This document shows, in pieces, positions 15,361-24,361 of a stretch of DNA of 36,286 nucleotides (its first letter is position 1; each line of letters starts with the position of its first letter). A program made the translations under genes and the position numbers. The DNA lies in contig JAKCDU010000035.1 of assembly GCA_021838445.1 (NCBI GenBank), positions 1 to 36,286 on the forward strand, given 5' to 3'. This DNA comes from Actinomycetes bacterium. Lineage in GTDB: Bacteria > Actinomycetota > Acidimicrobiia > Acidimicrobiales > Palsa-688. Under the pieces are notes generated by a model. The model made no database searches and was not told the origin of the DNA. It saw nothing but the letters and a program-made list of their open reading frames with translations.

Positions 15361-16515
15361 TCAGGCCAGCCTCACCGCCACCTCGTTGGCCAGTAGCCGG
15401 CCTCGGGAGGTGAGGACCAGGTGGTCACCGTGCAACTCGACCAGGCCGTCGAGGCTCTCGTCGGTGCCCCAGCCCGGCAGGGCCCCCTGCGGCACCCCGG
15501 CCCTGGTCCGCAGGGCCAGCTCCATCGCCTCCTGGAGCCGGGCGGGAGGTTCGAGGACCTCGGCCGCGGACTCGCCCGAGCCGCCCTGGCCGACCAGCTT
15601 CACGTAACGCTCGGGGGTGCGCACGTTCCACCAGCGGCGAGCCCGCCCCGTCCGGGGGTCCACCGAGTGGGAGTGCGCGGCGCAGCCGAGCCCCTCGTAC
15701 TCGCCCTGGCTCCAGTACAGCAGGTTGTGGCGGCACGACGATCCGGGGCGGGCCCAGTTGGAGATCTCGTACCACTCCAGCCCGGCGGCGGCCAGGCGCT
15801 GGTCGGCGAGCAGGTACTTGTCGGCCTGGTCGTCGGGATCGGGATGTCTCCCGGGCGCCGCCGCCAGGGGCGTTCCCGGCTCCACCGTGAGTCCGTAGGC
15901 GCTCACGTGGGCGGGCGCCGGGTCCAGGCCGAGCACCTGGTCCAGGGACGACGCGAAGTCGTCGACGGACTCGCCCGCCGCCCCCATGATCAGGTCGACG
16001 TTGTAGGAGTCGGCGAAGCCGGCATCGCCGGCGGCTTCCACGGCCCGCAGGACCGAGTCGGGGGCATGGTCGCGTCCGAGGCTGACGAGCACGTGGTCGA
16101 CCATCGACTGCACCCCGAACGACAGTCGGGTGACCCCCACGTCGCGGTAGCCGCGCAGCTTGTCCCGGTCCACCGACTCGGGGTTGCACTCCACGGTGAT
16201 CTCGGCGCCGGCCGCGGCCGGCACGGCGGCGAGGATGCGCCCGACGGCCCCCGGCGCCAGCAGGGACGGGGTTCCGCCCCCGAAGAACACCGACGTCGCT
16301 GGACGGGCCGGGTCCAGCCGGCGGCGGGCGGCGACCACGCACGCCTCGACGTAGGCGTCGACCAGGTGGAAGCGGTCGGTCCAGGTGGCGAAGGCGCAGT
16401 AGTCGCAGCGCCGGGTGCAGAAGGGCACGTGGACGTAGACCCCGAAGTCACCGCCCGCCGGTCGGCTGGCCGGACTCACCGGGGGCCGCCCGTGCCGCCG
16501 CCCGGACGGCTCCAC
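15361..16515 (-). CDS. hemW: HemW-like radical SAM protein (heme chaperone)
   Basis: A 384-residue radical SAM enzyme-like protein. The cluster motif is CTRRCDYC (Cys33, Cys37, Cys40), the SAM-binding FFGGGTPS follows, and the rest (ECNPESVDRDKLRGYRDVGVTRLSFGVQS, YNVDLIMG, EISNWARPGSSCRHNLLYW) is the HemW signature that separates it from HemN. HemW inserts heme into respiratory proteins; earlier annotation as coproporphyrinogen oxidase is not supported for this family. GTG 16515 is the start. It is the last gene of the hrcA-dnaJ-rsmE-hemW run; with lepA nearby this is a widely conserved neighbourhood. Confidence 0.9.
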   Translation of the reverse strand: MEPSGRRHGRPPVSPASRPAGGDFGVYVHVPFCTRRCDYCAFATWTDRFHLVDAYVEACVVAARRRLDPARPATSVFFGGGTPSLLAPGAVGRILAAVPAAAGAEITVECNPESVDRDKLRGYRDVGVTRLSFGVQSMVDHVLVSLGRDHAPDSVLRAVEAAGDAGFADSYNVDLIMGAAGESVDDFASSLDQVLGLDPAPAHVSAYGLTVEPGTPLAAAPGRHPDPDDQADKYLLADQRLAAAGLEWYEISNWARPGSSCRHNLLYWSQGEYEGLGCAAHSHSVDPRTGRARRWWNVRTPERYVKLVGQGGSGESAAEVLEPPARLQEAMELALRTRAGVPQGALPGWGTDESLDGLVELHGDHLVLTSRGRLLANEVAVRLA

Positions 16516-16564
16516 GCCCCGCCCCCGCCCCGATCGCTCGAAGCCCCACCCCCGTGCCGGTCGC

Positions 16565-17392
16565 TCAACTCCCCGCCCCCGCCACTCCCGCCACGTCGGG
16601 AGCCGACCCGCCCGGCGCGCCCGGACCGGGTCGCGCCCGGACGGCCCCGACCAGACCGGCCCGCACCGAGGTGAGCAGCACCCCGGCGGCCACCGCCGCC
16701 GTCTCGGCTCTCAGGACCGACGAGCCCAACCCGACCCGCCGGGGGCCGGCGGCGGCCCGCTCGGCGTCGGACCAGCCCCCTTCGGGACCCACCAGCAGCG
16801 TGTCGATGCCCGGCGCCAGTGGATGGCCACCCGGGTCGGCCAGGGCCCGGGCCGCCCCCGCCACCGGGTCGCCCAGCTCATCGGCCACGCTGGCCGCCGC
16901 CACGATCGACGGGATCCACAGCTGCCGGCTCTGCATCACCGCGGCGCGCGCCACCCGCTGGAGGCGGACCAGGTGCGACGCCAGGCGCTCGCCGGCCCAG
17001 CGCACCACGGCCCGTTCCGAGGCCACGATGACGATCCGGTCGACGCCCAGCTCGGTGAGCTTCTGCACCGCCCAGTCCGGCCGGTCGCCTTTGACCGGGA
17101 CCAGCCCGACGGTCAGGACGGGCCGGCGCGCCGGCGTCACCACCACCTCCCCGGCCGGTTCGAGCCGGCCACCGCCCCCCCAGGCGCAGCGCCGGTAACC
17201 GCCCCGCCCGTCGGTGGCGCCGACCGGCTCACCGGGCCGCAGGCGCAGCACCGACTTCAGGTGGTGGCCGTCCTCGCTGGACAGCTGCGGCTCGGCCAGG
17301 TCGTCGACGACGACATGGGCCGCCGTCGGCGACGCCGCTCCGGTGCCCGCCGGCGACGCCGCTCCGGTGCCCCTCGGGTACCCGCCTGTCAT
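16565..17392 (-). CDS. rsmE: 16S rRNA (uracil-1498-N3)-methyltransferase RsmE
   Basis: A SPOUT-class methyltransferase that methylates U1498 of 16S rRNA. Visible landmarks are HHLKSVLRLRPGEPV (PUA-like N-terminal domain), KGDRPDWAVQKLTELGV, the SAM-binding knot LLVGPEGGWSDAE and LGSSVLRAETAAVAA near the end. The 275-residue length includes an N-terminal extension of about 25 residues made of an eight-residue tandem repeat (GTGAASPx twice) and a C-terminal Gly/Ala/Pro-rich tail of about 25 residues, both unusual. The gene begins 19 nt after dnaJ and ends 49 nt before hemW. The start could be internal to the repeat, since no strong ribosome site marks ATG 17392. Confidence 0.9.
   Translation of the reverse strand: MTGGYPRGTGAASPAGTGAASPTAAHVVVDDLAEPQLSSEDGHHLKSVLRLRPGEPVGATDGRGGYRRCAWGGGGRLEPAGEVVVTPARRPVLTVGLVPVKGDRPDWAVQKLTELGVDRIVIVASERAVVRWAGERLASHLVRLQRVARAAVMQSRQLWIPSIVAAASVADELGDPVAGAARALADPGGHPLAPGIDTLLVGPEGGWSDAERAAAGPRRVGLGSSVLRAETAAVAAGVLLTSVRAGLVGAVRARPGPGAPGGSAPDVAGVAGAGS
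17327..17372. repeat. Two perfect 22-nt direct repeats at the 5' end of rsmE
   Basis: CGGCGACGCCGCTCCGGTGC plus CC occurs at 17327-17348 and again at 17351-17372, a 24-nt period. It encodes the duplicated GTGAASP of the RsmE N-terminus, so the reading frame is preserved. Confidence 0.9.
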
Positions 17393-17411
17393 CGGATGAG
17401 CCCGACGTCGG

Positions 17412-18551
17412 CTACTTGAACGCGCCCCGCAGCTTCGACATGAGCCCGCTCTCGTGGGCGCTGACCGCCTCGCCGCGCATCTCGGCCAACTGGCGCAGAA
17501 GGTCCTCCTGCTCCTTCGGCAGGTCGGTCGGCGTGTCCACGATCACCGTCACGATCAGGTCCCCGCGGCCGCGCCCCTGCAGCACCGGGACGCCCTTGCC
17601 TCGCAAGCGGATCTCCCGCCCGCTCTGGGTGCCGGCCGGTATCGACAGCTCCTCCTCGCCGTCGAGGGAGGTGAAACCCATGGTGGTGCCCAGCGCGGCC
17701 TGGGTCACGGCCACGTGGGTGACGGCCAGGAGGTCCACCCCGTTGCGGGTAAGGGTGGGGTGAGGCCGGATCCGCAGGTGGACATAAAGGTCGCCGGCCG
17801 GGCCGCCGCGCAGGCCGCCGGCGCCGCGACCCGGCAGGCGCAGGGTGGAACCCTCGTCCACCCCGGCCGGGACGTCCACGACGAAGGAGCGCTCCTCGCG
17901 CTTGCGGCCCTCGCCCTTGCAGTCGGCGCACGGGGAGGGGATCTCCTCGCCGGTGCCGCCGCAGCGGTTGCACGGGCTGGCCGTGACCATCTGGCCGAGG
18001 AAGGACTGCCGCACCCGGCGAATCTCGCCGCTGCCGCCGCACTCCCGGCAACTGACCGGGGTGGTGCCCGGACGGGCCCCCGAACCCTGGCAGGTCTCGC
18101 AGGTCTGGGGGAGACGGACGGTCAGCTCGTGCTGGACCCCGAAGACGGCCTCGGCGAAGTCGAGCAGGACGGCCGCCTCGGCGTCCTCGCCCTTGCGGGG
18201 CCCACTGCGGCTGCGGGACCCGCCGCCGGACGAGCCGCCACCGAAGAAGGCGTCGAAGAGGTCGCCGAAGCCGGCCGCCCCGAACGGGTTGGCCGCCCCG
18301 AAGGGGTCCCCTCCCGTCCCCCCGCCTCGGCCGGTGGCGCCGAACATGTCGTACTGCCGGCGGCGTTCGGGGTCCCGGAGGGTCTCGTAGGCCAGGTTGA
18401 CCTGCTTGAAGCGCTCCTCGGCGGTCGGGTCGTCGGGGTTGGCGTCGGGGTGCAGCTCGCGGGCCAGGCGGAGGTAGGCCTTCTTGATCTCGTCAGCCGA
18501 GGCGTTCCGGCTGACGCCCAGCACTGCGTAGAAGTCGTCGTTGGCGGCCAC
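17412..18551 (-). CDS. dnaJ: Chaperone DnaJ (type I, J-domain plus zinc fingers)
   Basis: A full-length type I DnaJ of 379 residues. It has a J domain with HPD at 34-36, a Gly/Phe-rich linker (NPFGAAGFGDLFDAFFGGG), four CxxCxGxG-type zinc repeats (CETCQGSG, CRECGGSG, CNRCGGTG, CADCKGEG) and the C-terminal substrate-binding domains. It stimulates DnaK ATPase and delivers unfolded proteins. GTG 18551 follows the hrcA stop by 9 nt, so it is co-transcribed with its repressor and controlled by the CIRCE site. dnaK and grpE are not in the window, so this is probably the second (DnaJ2-type) copy that sits with hrcA in actinobacteria. Confidence 0.93.
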   Translation of the reverse strand: MAANDDFYAVLGVSRNASADEIKKAYLRLARELHPDANPDDPTAEERFKQVNLAYETLRDPERRRQYDMFGATGRGGGTGGDPFGAANPFGAAGFGDLFDAFFGGGSSGGGSRSRSGPRKGEDAEAAVLLDFAEAVFGVQHELTVRLPQTCETCQGSGARPGTTPVSCRECGGSGEIRRVRQSFLGQMVTASPCNRCGGTGEEIPSPCADCKGEGRKREERSFVVDVPAGVDEGSTLRLPGRGAGGLRGGPAGDLYVHLRIRPHPTLTRNGVDLLAVTHVAVTQAALGTTMGFTSLDGEEELSIPAGTQSGREIRLRGKGVPVLQGRGRGDLIVTVIVDTPTDLPKEQEDLLRQLAEMRGEAVSAHESGLMSKLRGAFK

Positions 18552-18560
18552 CAGGAGACC

Positions 18561-19577
18561 CTACCTGTCCTCGGCACCCTTGCTCAGGGCTTGCCCCAGG
18601 CGGCGACTCACCACCGCCACCGCGGCGAGGGTCTGCTCGTAGTGCATGCGGGTCGGGCCGAGGATGCCGACGGTTCCGGCCGGTTCGCCCTCCACCTCGT
18701 AGGGCGCGACCACGATCGAGCAGTCGGCCAACGGCACCACCCCGTGCTCGGCCCCGATGGCCACCGACAGGCCCCGGTCGAGGACGTCTTTCACCAGGCT
18801 GACCAGGACGTACTGCTGCTCGAGGGTGTCGAGGACCTGGCGTATGGTGCCGACCGCATCGAAAGCCGAGGCCATCCGGGAGACCCCGCCGACATAGACC
18901 TGCGGCTGGTGGTCGGAATCGGGACCGGGCACCAGGGCCGCCACCGCGGCGTCGACCACGGTGTCGACCTCGGGTGTGGCCGAGGGGGGCACGCCCAGGG
19001 GCCGCCCGTAGGTATCGCCGACCACGTGGGCCGCCAGCCGGGCCGAGGCGGCCCCGACGACCACCTCGTCGACGGGGTCGGGCAACTCCAGGGTGCGCTT
19101 CTCCACCACGCCGCTGGCCAGCACCACGACGAGCAGCACCACCTGCGAGGTGAGCGAGACCAGCTGCGCCGACTTGATGCGAGCCGGGTCCTCGCTGTCG
19201 CGCACCACCACCGCGGCGTAGTCGGTCAGGCCGGCGAGGAAGCGGGAGGTGTCGGACAGCATCCGCTCCAACTCGCCGTGGGCCCGGGCGAAGAAGGTGC
19301 GGACCTGCTCGCTCTGGGAGGGCTCGAGGCGCTGGTTGGGGGTGAGGGAGTCGACGAAGAACCGGTAACCCTTATCGGTGGGTACCCGCCCGGCGCTGGT
19401 ATGGGGCTGCACGAGGTACCCGTCGCGCTCCAACGCGTTCATCTCGTTGCGCACCGTGGCCGACGAGACGGCCAAGCCCGGGGCGTGCGACACCGCGGCG
19501 GAGCCAACCGGCTGGGCCGTCTCGATGTACTCCTCCACCACTGCCCGGAGGATGGCGGCTTTGCGATCGTCGAGCAT
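18561..19577 (-). CDS. hrcA: Heat-inducible transcription repressor HrcA
   Basis: A 338-residue CIRCE-binding repressor of class I heat-shock genes. The N-terminal winged helix (LDDRKAAILRAVVEEYIETAQPVGS ... SSATVRNEMNALERDGYLVQPHTSAGRVPTDKGYRFFVD, shown in parts) is the family signature, followed by the GAF-like dimerisation domain and a C-terminus with GILGPTRMHYEQTLAAV. It starts at ATG 19577, directly beside a CIRCE-like inverted repeat, as expected for autoregulation. Longer in-frame starts up to 20165 would run through the divergent gene and the operator and are rejected. Confidence 0.93.
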   Translation of the reverse strand: MLDDRKAAILRAVVEEYIETAQPVGSAAVSHAPGLAVSSATVRNEMNALERDGYLVQPHTSAGRVPTDKGYRFFVDSLTPNQRLEPSQSEQVRTFFARAHGELERMLSDTSRFLAGLTDYAAVVVRDSEDPARIKSAQLVSLTSQVVLLVVVLASGVVEKRTLELPDPVDEVVVGAASARLAAHVVGDTYGRPLGVPPSATPEVDTVVDAAVAALVPGPDSDHQPQVYVGGVSRMASAFDAVGTIRQVLDTLEQQYVLVSLVKDVLDRGLSVAIGAEHGVVPLADCSIVVAPYEVEGEPAGTVGILGPTRMHYEQTLAAVAVVSRRLGQALSKGAEDR

Positions 19578-19579
19578 CG

Positions 19580-19606
19580 TTGGCGCTCCACGATACCGAG
19601 CGCTAG
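19580..19606 (-). promoter_or_regulatory. CIRCE operator (HrcA binding site) overlapping the hrcA ribosome site
   Basis: TTGGCGCTC (19580-19588), a 9-nt spacer and GAGCGCTAG (19598-19606) form an inverted repeat. Each arm matches the CIRCE consensus (TTAGCACTC-N9-GAGTGCTAA) in 7 of 9 bases and the spacer length is exact. On the minus strand the arm nearest hrcA contains GGAG (19586-19589), the only plausible ribosome site, so binding or folding may also affect translation. Confidence 0.75.
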
Positions 19607-19674
19607 CCGAAAAGTCGCGACTCCCGCCGGGCGGCCCGTGGAACTCGGGGACGGAGCCGGTGTACAACTCGGAG

Positions 19675-20301
19675 GTGGAGCAGCGCGAAGACCCGGGGAC
19701 CGACCGGGTGACGCTCGGGGGACGCCTGCTGCAGCGGCGGGCCCTGACGCTAACGGGGGTCGGCTCGACGGGCATGTGGGGCGAGCGGGTCGGGCGCCAC
19801 AACGCCCTCGAGACCATCCTCGCCGCCATCGACCGGGGCGTCGACATCGTGGAGGTACCGCTGCCGTTCGGCCCCTTCGCCGACCTGATACGCGACGCCG
19901 CCCTGGGCGGGGTGTACCTCGTGGCCCGCCTGACCGGGCCGGTCCGCAGCCCGGAGGTCATCGAAGCAAGGCTGGGGCGGCCACCCGACCTGCTGCTCGC
20001 CGACCCGGGCCTGCTCCCCGCCCTGGACCGGTGGGCGGTGGACCTCGGCGCGGTCACCACCGATGGCGGGGTCCCGGCCGTCCCGGGGGTGGAGCTGAAA
20101 GCCGTGCGCGGCCCCTTCCCGGCGCCCCCGGGGAGCATCGAGGGCTGCCGACGCCGAGGCGTCACCTACCTGGGACCGTCGCTCGGGGTGCTCGGCGCGG
20201 GCCCCGCCACGGTGGCCCTGCTGGCGCCCCGCAGCCCGATCGAGGCGGCCCGGCTGTTCGGCCCGCAGGCAGCTACTCCTCCAGGCGCAGCGCCTGGATG
20301 A
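19675..20301 (+). CDS. Degenerate aldo/keto-reductase-like protein
   Basis: The product (up to 208 residues; GTG 19675 chosen, with GTG 19660 and 19709 as alternatives) begins like an aldo/keto reductase: [42 protein letters not shown] (read in parts) parallels the LGLGTMGxWG ... AIDAGVNFIDTAxxYG pattern. The catalytic Tyr position holds Phe and the Asp position holds Glu, and the protein is far shorter than the usual 300-330 residues, ending in a Pro/Ala tail. It is probably not an active reductase; another TIM-barrel relationship is possible. It is divergent from hrcA (97 nt between starts) and its 3' end overlaps lepA tail-to-tail by 29 nt. Confidence 0.55.
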   Translation: MEQREDPGTDRVTLGGRLLQRRALTLTGVGSTGMWGERVGRHNALETILAAIDRGVDIVEVPLPFGPFADLIRDAALGGVYLVARLTGPVRSPEVIEARLGRPPDLLLADPGLLPALDRWAVDLGAVTTDGGVPAVPGVELKAVRGPFPAPPGSIEGCRRRGVTYLGPSLGVLGAGPATVALLAPRSPIEAARLFGPQAATPPGAAPG

Positions 20302-22057
20302 ACGCCTCCTGGGGCACCTCCACCCGCCCGATGTTCTTCATGCGCTTCTTCCCCTCCTTCTGCTTCTCGAGGAGCTTGCGCTTGCGGGTTATGTCCCCTC
20401 CGTAGCACTTGGCCAGAACGTCCTTGCGCTTGGCCTTGACCGTCTCCCGGGCGATGATGCGCCCTCCCACGGCGGCCTGGATGGGCACGTCGAACATCTG
20501 GCGGGGGATGAGGCCGCGCAGCCGCTCGGTCATGCGCCGCCCGTACTCCTGGGCCTCGCTGCGGTGCACGATGGCCGAGAAGGCGTCGACGGGCACCCCG
20601 TTGAGCAGCACGTCGATCTTGACCAGCTCGGCCTGGGCCCACCCGGCCGATTCGTAGTCCAGCGAGGCGTAACCCTTGGTCCGGCTCTTCAAAGCGTCGA
20701 AGAAGTCCATGACCACTTCGGCCAGCGGTATCCGGTAGACCAGCTCGAGGCGCTCCGGGGAGAGGTACTCCATGCGCACCATGTCGCCCCGGCGGGACTG
20801 GCAGAGGTCCATCAAGGTGCCGGTGTACTCGGTGGGGCTGAGAATGGTGGCCTGCAGGTAGGGCTCCTCGATGGAGTCCAGCGTCTGCGGCTCGGGCATC
20901 TCCGAGGGGTTGTGCACCTCGACCGTGGAGCCGTCGGTCAGGTGGGCCCGGTACTCGACCGAGGGCGCGGTGGCAATGAGGGACAGGTCGAACTCCCGCT
21001 CGAGGCGCTCCCGGACGATCTCCATGTGGAGCAGGCCGAGAAACCCGCAGCGGAACCCGAAGCCGAGCGCCCCCGACGTCTCGGGCTCGTAGGTGACCGA
21101 GGCGTCGTTCAGCCGGAGCTTCTCGAGGGCCTCCCGCAGGTTGGCGAAGTCGTCTCCTTCCACCGGGTACAGGCCGCAGAACACCATGGGCTTGGGGTCC
21201 TCGTAACCCTCGAGGGCCTTGGCTGCGGGGCGGCCGGCGTCGGTGACCGTCTCACCCGAGCGGGCCTCGCCGACGTCTTTGATCCCGGCGATCAGGTAGC
21301 CCACCTCGCCCGGGCCGAGTGCCGCCACCGGCACGTTGAGCGGGGTTCGGATCCCGATCTCCTCGACGTCGTGGGTCCGGCCGGCCTGCAGGAAACGCAG
21401 GCGGGCACCGGCCGTCAGGGAGCCGTTCACGATCCGGATGGCGCTCACGACGCCGCGGTACTGGTCGTAGTAGGAGTCGAAGATCAGCCCCTGCAGGGGC
21501 AGGTCGGGATCGCCTTTGGGGGGCGGGATGCGCTCGACTATGGCGTCGAGGAGGTCGGCCACGCCGAAGCCCGTCTTGGCCGAGATGCGCAGTATCTGGT
21601 CGGCGGGCACGCCGAGGACCTTCTCGATCTCGGCCGCGTAGCGGTCGGGGTCGGCGGCCGGCAGGTCGATCTTGTTGAGGGCGGCCACGATCTCGAGGTC
21701 GTTCTCGAGGGCCTGGTAGGCGTTGGCCAGCGTCTGGGCCTCGATCCCCTGCGCCGCGTCGACCACCAGGACCACCCCTTCGCAGGCGGCCAGGCTGCGG
21801 CTCACCTCGTAGCCGAAGTCCACATGTCCGGGGGTGTCGATGAGGTGGATGGTGTGGCCCTTCCACTCGACCCGCACGTTCTGGGCCTTGATGGTGATCC
21901 CCCGCTCGCGCTCGATGTCCATCGAGTCGAGGTACTGCTCCCGCATGTCGCGGGCGTCCACCGCCCCGGTCAACTCCAGTATCCGGTCGGAAAGGGTGGA
22001 CTTCCCGTGGTCTACGTGGGCGACGATGCTGAGGTTTCGGATGCGGTCCAGGTTCAT
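20273..22057 (-). CDS. lepA: Elongation factor 4 (LepA) translational GTPase
   Basis: A ribosome-associated GTPase, about 594 residues, the normal length. The G-domain motifs [17 protein letters not shown] and NKID are present with the switch region [13 protein letters not shown], followed by the EF-G-like domains and the LepA-specific C-terminal domain ending in [20 protein letters not shown] and [12 protein letters not shown]. Start ATG 22057 gives the typical MNLDRIRN; no clear Shine-Dalgarno precedes it (the leader is C/T-rich). lepA close to hemW, hrcA, dnaJ and rsmE is a common bacterial arrangement, here interrupted by the + strand reductase-like gene. Confidence 0.95.
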   Translation of the reverse strand: MNLDRIRNLSIVAHVDHGKSTLSDRILELTGAVDARDMREQYLDSMDIERERGITIKAQNVRVEWKGHTIHLIDTPGHVDFGYEVSRSLAACEGVVLVVDAAQGIEAQTLANAYQALENDLEIVAALNKIDLPAADPDRYAAEIEKVLGVPADQILRISAKTGFGVADLLDAIVERIPPPKGDPDLPLQGLIFDSYYDQYRGVVSAIRIVNGSLTAGARLRFLQAGRTHDVEEIGIRTPLNVPVAALGPGEVGYLIAGIKDVGEARSGETVTDAGRPAAKALEGYEDPKPMVFCGLYPVEGDDFANLREALEKLRLNDASVTYEPETSGALGFGFRCGFLGLLHMEIVRERLEREFDLSLIATAPSVEYRAHLTDGSTVEVHNPSEMPEPQTLDSIEEPYLQATILSPTEYTGTLMDLCQSRRGDMVRMEYLSPERLELVYRIPLAEVVMDFFDALKSRTKGYASLDYESAGWAQAELVKIDVLLNGVPVDAFSAIVHRSEAQEYGRRMTERLRGLIPRQMFDVPIQAAVGGRIIARETVKAKRKDVLAKCYGGDITRKRKLLEKQKEGKKRMKNIGRVEVPQEAFIQALRLEE

Positions 22058-22141
22058 TTTCGGGAAGGGGGAAAAAGGGGCGGGGGGGGAAGCGGCTGAC
22101 CACCAGTGTGGCCCACACCCTGCGGGTGAGGCGGAACGCAT

Positions 22142-22813
22142 ATGGTTTGGCCCGTGGCCCCCATCGACTACGCGCCCGTCATCACGGTATCGGCTACCTA
22201 CGGCGCCGGGGGCAGCGTCATCGCGCCGCGACTGGCGGCCGAGCTCGGACTGCCGTTCGTGGACCGCCTGATCAGTGCCGACGCCGCCGCCCACCCCGAG
22301 GCCCCCACCTCCCAGGAGGGACTGGTCAGAGGCGAGCAGGAGTCCACGCCGACGGGCCGCTTCCTCAGCTACTTCGCCCGGGCGGCGACCGTCGGGGTCG
22401 TGATCGGCCCCGACCCCGACCTCCCCGACGACGAGGACATCCGGGCCCGCACCGAGTCGGCGTTGCGCCCGGTGGCCGCCGGGGACCCGGCCGTGGTCCT
22501 CGGTCGGGCCGGGGCCATCGTCCTGGCCGGGCGACCCCGGGCCTACCACGTCCGCCTCGACGGGCCGGTCGGGCGGCGCCTGGCCTGGGCCGCCCCCCAC
22601 GAGTCGCTCGACCTCGAGGCGGCCAAGCGGCGGCAGGCCGAGACCGACCGGGCCCGCACGTCGTTCGTCAAGCGCCTGTACCGCAAGGACCCCGCCGACC
22701 CCCAGCTCTACCACCTGCTGCTCGATCCGACCGTGATGGGGGTGGACGCCGCGGTGGAGGTCATCAAGCTGGCCAGCCGGTCGTTCTTCGCCGCCTCGCC
22801 GCCGGCTGGATGA
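22142..22813 (+). CDS. Cytidylate kinase-like family protein
   Basis: A 223-residue P-loop-fold protein. The N-terminus [31 protein letters not shown] matches in outline the cytidylate-kinase-like pattern (SR-xYGSGG...LAExLGxxFxDR), and later [11 protein letters not shown] and [12 protein letters not shown] plus the segment [22 protein letters not shown] are typical of this group. These proteins are related to CMP kinase, but their substrate is usually not established; it may phosphorylate a nucleotide or another small molecule. ATG 22142 has GAGGCGG 8 nt upstream; GTG 22154 is an alternative. Its stop overlaps the acetyltransferase start (ATGA). Confidence 0.75.
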   Translation: MVWPVAPIDYAPVITVSATYGAGGSVIAPRLAAELGLPFVDRLISADAAAHPEAPTSQEGLVRGEQESTPTGRFLSYFARAATVGVVIGPDPDLPDDEDIRARTESALRPVAAGDPAVVLGRAGAIVLAGRPRAYHVRLDGPVGRRLAWAAPHESLDLEAAKRRQAETDRARTSFVKRLYRKDPADPQLYHLLLDPTVMGVDAAVEVIKLASRSFFAASPPAG

Positions 22814-23430
22814 TCCTCGACCGTCCGGCCCGCTGGGTGCTGGACCACATCGAGACGTGGCGGTCGGTCGCGGTCTGGCCGCTGATCATGACCTACCGCC
22901 TCACCGACCAGCAAGCGGTCATCGACGCCGACTGCGAGAAGTGGGCCGATCTGCTCTGGCTGGCCCCCGACCAGCGCTACCGCCTGCTCGGGCGCTTCCT
23001 GTTCGCCTTCGCCGAGTTCCGCTCGGTGTACTACCACCGCCTGGCCAGCGGGAACCCGGCCGGAGCTCTCGCCGCCCGCCTCGCCGCGCACGTGTGGCCG
23101 GGCGTGCCCGGCCTCGACCTGAGCGGCACCCCCATAGGGCCCGGCCTGTTCATCTCCCACGGCCAGGGGACCATCCTCTCGGCCGAGCGCATCGGCGCCA
23201 ACCTGCAGGTGCACCAGGGGGTGACCGTCGGCTGGGACTACCGGGGCGATCACCGCCCGGTCATCGGCGACGACGTGTTCATCGGCGCCGGGGCCAAGGT
23301 GCTCGGGGCCATCACGATCGGCGCCGGGGCCCGCATCGGAGCCAACGCGGTGGTCGTCTGCGACGTCCCGGCGGGTGCCACCGCGGTGGGCGTACCGGCC
23401 CGAATACTCACCGCCGGCCGGTCCTGCTAA
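22810..23430 (+). CDS. Serine O-acetyltransferase-like hexapeptide-repeat enzyme
   Basis: A 206-residue left-handed beta-helix acyltransferase. The N-terminal half is helical ([32 protein letters not shown]). From about residue 95 it has hexapeptide repeats: [28 protein letters not shown], then [47 protein letters not shown] (read in parts). The His-containing ISHGQGT and VHQGVTVG segments correspond to the CysE active site, so acetyl transfer to serine, the first step of cysteine synthesis, is likely. Sugar O-acetyltransferases share the fold, so the substrate is inferred. It is coupled to the kinase-like gene, and rpsT follows after 32 nt. Confidence 0.72.
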   Translation: MILDRPARWVLDHIETWRSVAVWPLIMTYRLTDQQAVIDADCEKWADLLWLAPDQRYRLLGRFLFAFAEFRSVYYHRLASGNPAGALAARLAAHVWPGVPGLDLSGTPIGPGLFISHGQGTILSAERIGANLQVHQGVTVGWDYRGDHRPVIGDDVFIGAGAKVLGAITIGAGARIGANAVVVCDVPAGATAVGVPARILTAGRSC

Positions 23431-23462
23431 CATCCTCCGGTTCCCCGATCGGAGTACGAGCA

Positions 23463-23741
23463 GTGGCCAACATCAAGAGTCAGATCAAGCGCAACCGGAC
23501 CAACGAACTCGCCCGCGTACGCAACAAGGCGGCCCGCTCGGAGGTCAAGACCCGCGTCAAGACCGCCGTCACATCGGCGGCCAGCGGTTCGGAGACCGCC
23601 CTCGAGGATCTCCGCCTGGCCGTCAAGCGCCTCGACAAGGCCGCGGCACGGGGCATCATCCACAAGAACCAGGCCTCCAACCGCAAGTCCCGCCTGGTCC
23701 GACGCATCAACGCGCTGACTTCGGGGTCTTCCGAGAGCTGA
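23463..23741 (+). CDS. rpsT: 30S ribosomal protein S20
   Basis: A 92-residue basic helical protein: ANIKSQIKRNRTNELARVRNKAARSEVKT and KAAARGIIHKNQASNRKSRLVRRIN (read in parts) are the S20 signature. It binds 16S rRNA early in 30S assembly. The start is GTG 23463, with GGAG 11 nt upstream (23453-23456). S20 genes often sit near holA and lepA; here lepA is 1.4 kb away on the other strand. Confidence 0.96.
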   Translation: MANIKSQIKRNRTNELARVRNKAARSEVKTRVKTAVTSAASGSETALEDLRLAVKRLDKAAARGIIHKNQASNRKSRLVRRINALTSGSSES

Positions 23742-23836
23742 CACCCGTCCCCGGCCCGCCCCGGCAGGGCCGCTAGCATGACCCTGTCGAACGCAACGGG
23801 GCACTGGACGAATCGATCACTTCGGGAGATGAGCCC

Positions 23837-24343
23837 GTGGACGCGTCGGCCCGGCCGGCTGCGCTCGAGGACCGCTACGCCGGCTACCACCGGCTTCTCC
23901 TGCGCTACCTGAGGTCGCTCTCCCCCGCCCACGCCGAGGACCTGGCCCAGGAGACCTGGCTGGCGGTGGCCCCGCTGCTCGCCGGCTGGACCGACGAGCG
24001 TCCGGACCTGACCCTGCTGCTGCTGCGCGAGGCCCGCCGCCAGTGGGACCTCCTCCAGCGCCGGGGGCGCCAGAAGGCGGCCGTTCTCCTCCCACCCCGC
24101 CGGCTCGACGCGCTGGCCGCCGACCCCCGCCCCGAGCCGGCCGTCGCCGCCCACCTGAACGATCTCCTCGAAGGGCTCAAACCGCTGCAGGCCGAGGTCC
24201 TGCGGCTGCGGGTGGTGGCCGGCTTCAGCGCCGAGGAGGCCGCCGCCCACCTCGGTCTGAGCCCCGGGCAGATCCGGGTGGTCCAGCACCGGGCCCTGCG
24301 CCAGCTGGCCCGCCGCCGGGCCCGCTTCCAGCTCCGCCCCTGA
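23837..24343 (+). CDS. ECF-like RNA polymerase sigma factor
   Basis: A 168-residue sigma-70-family protein. Region 2 is recognisable at YHRLLLRYLRSLSPAHAEDLAQETWLAV (core-binding and -10 contact), and region 4 at LKPLQAEVLRLRVVAGFSAEEAAAHLGLSPGQIRVVQHRALRQL, a helix-turn-helix that would contact -35 DNA. No anti-sigma gene follows: the next gene is convergent, 18 nt away. GTG 23837 has GGGAG upstream. Its targets are unknown; it could recognise the odd Tad promoters, but that is only speculation. Confidence 0.82.
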   Translation: MDASARPAALEDRYAGYHRLLLRYLRSLSPAHAEDLAQETWLAVAPLLAGWTDERPDLTLLLLREARRQWDLLQRRGRQKAAVLLPPRRLDALAADPRPEPAVAAHLNDLLEGLKPLQAEVLRLRVVAGFSAEEAAAHLGLSPGQIRVVQHRALRQLARRRARFQLRP

Positions 24344-24361
24344 CCATCGGGGAAGGGCCCC

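Noticed and set aside
17454-20405. 983-residue open frame on the + strand
   Set aside because: It is antisense to dnaJ, hrcA and part of lepA, which have clear family motifs; long antisense frames are common in DNA this GC-rich.
20564-22099. 511-residue + strand open frame
   Set aside because: Antisense shadow of lepA, with no family features and biased composition.
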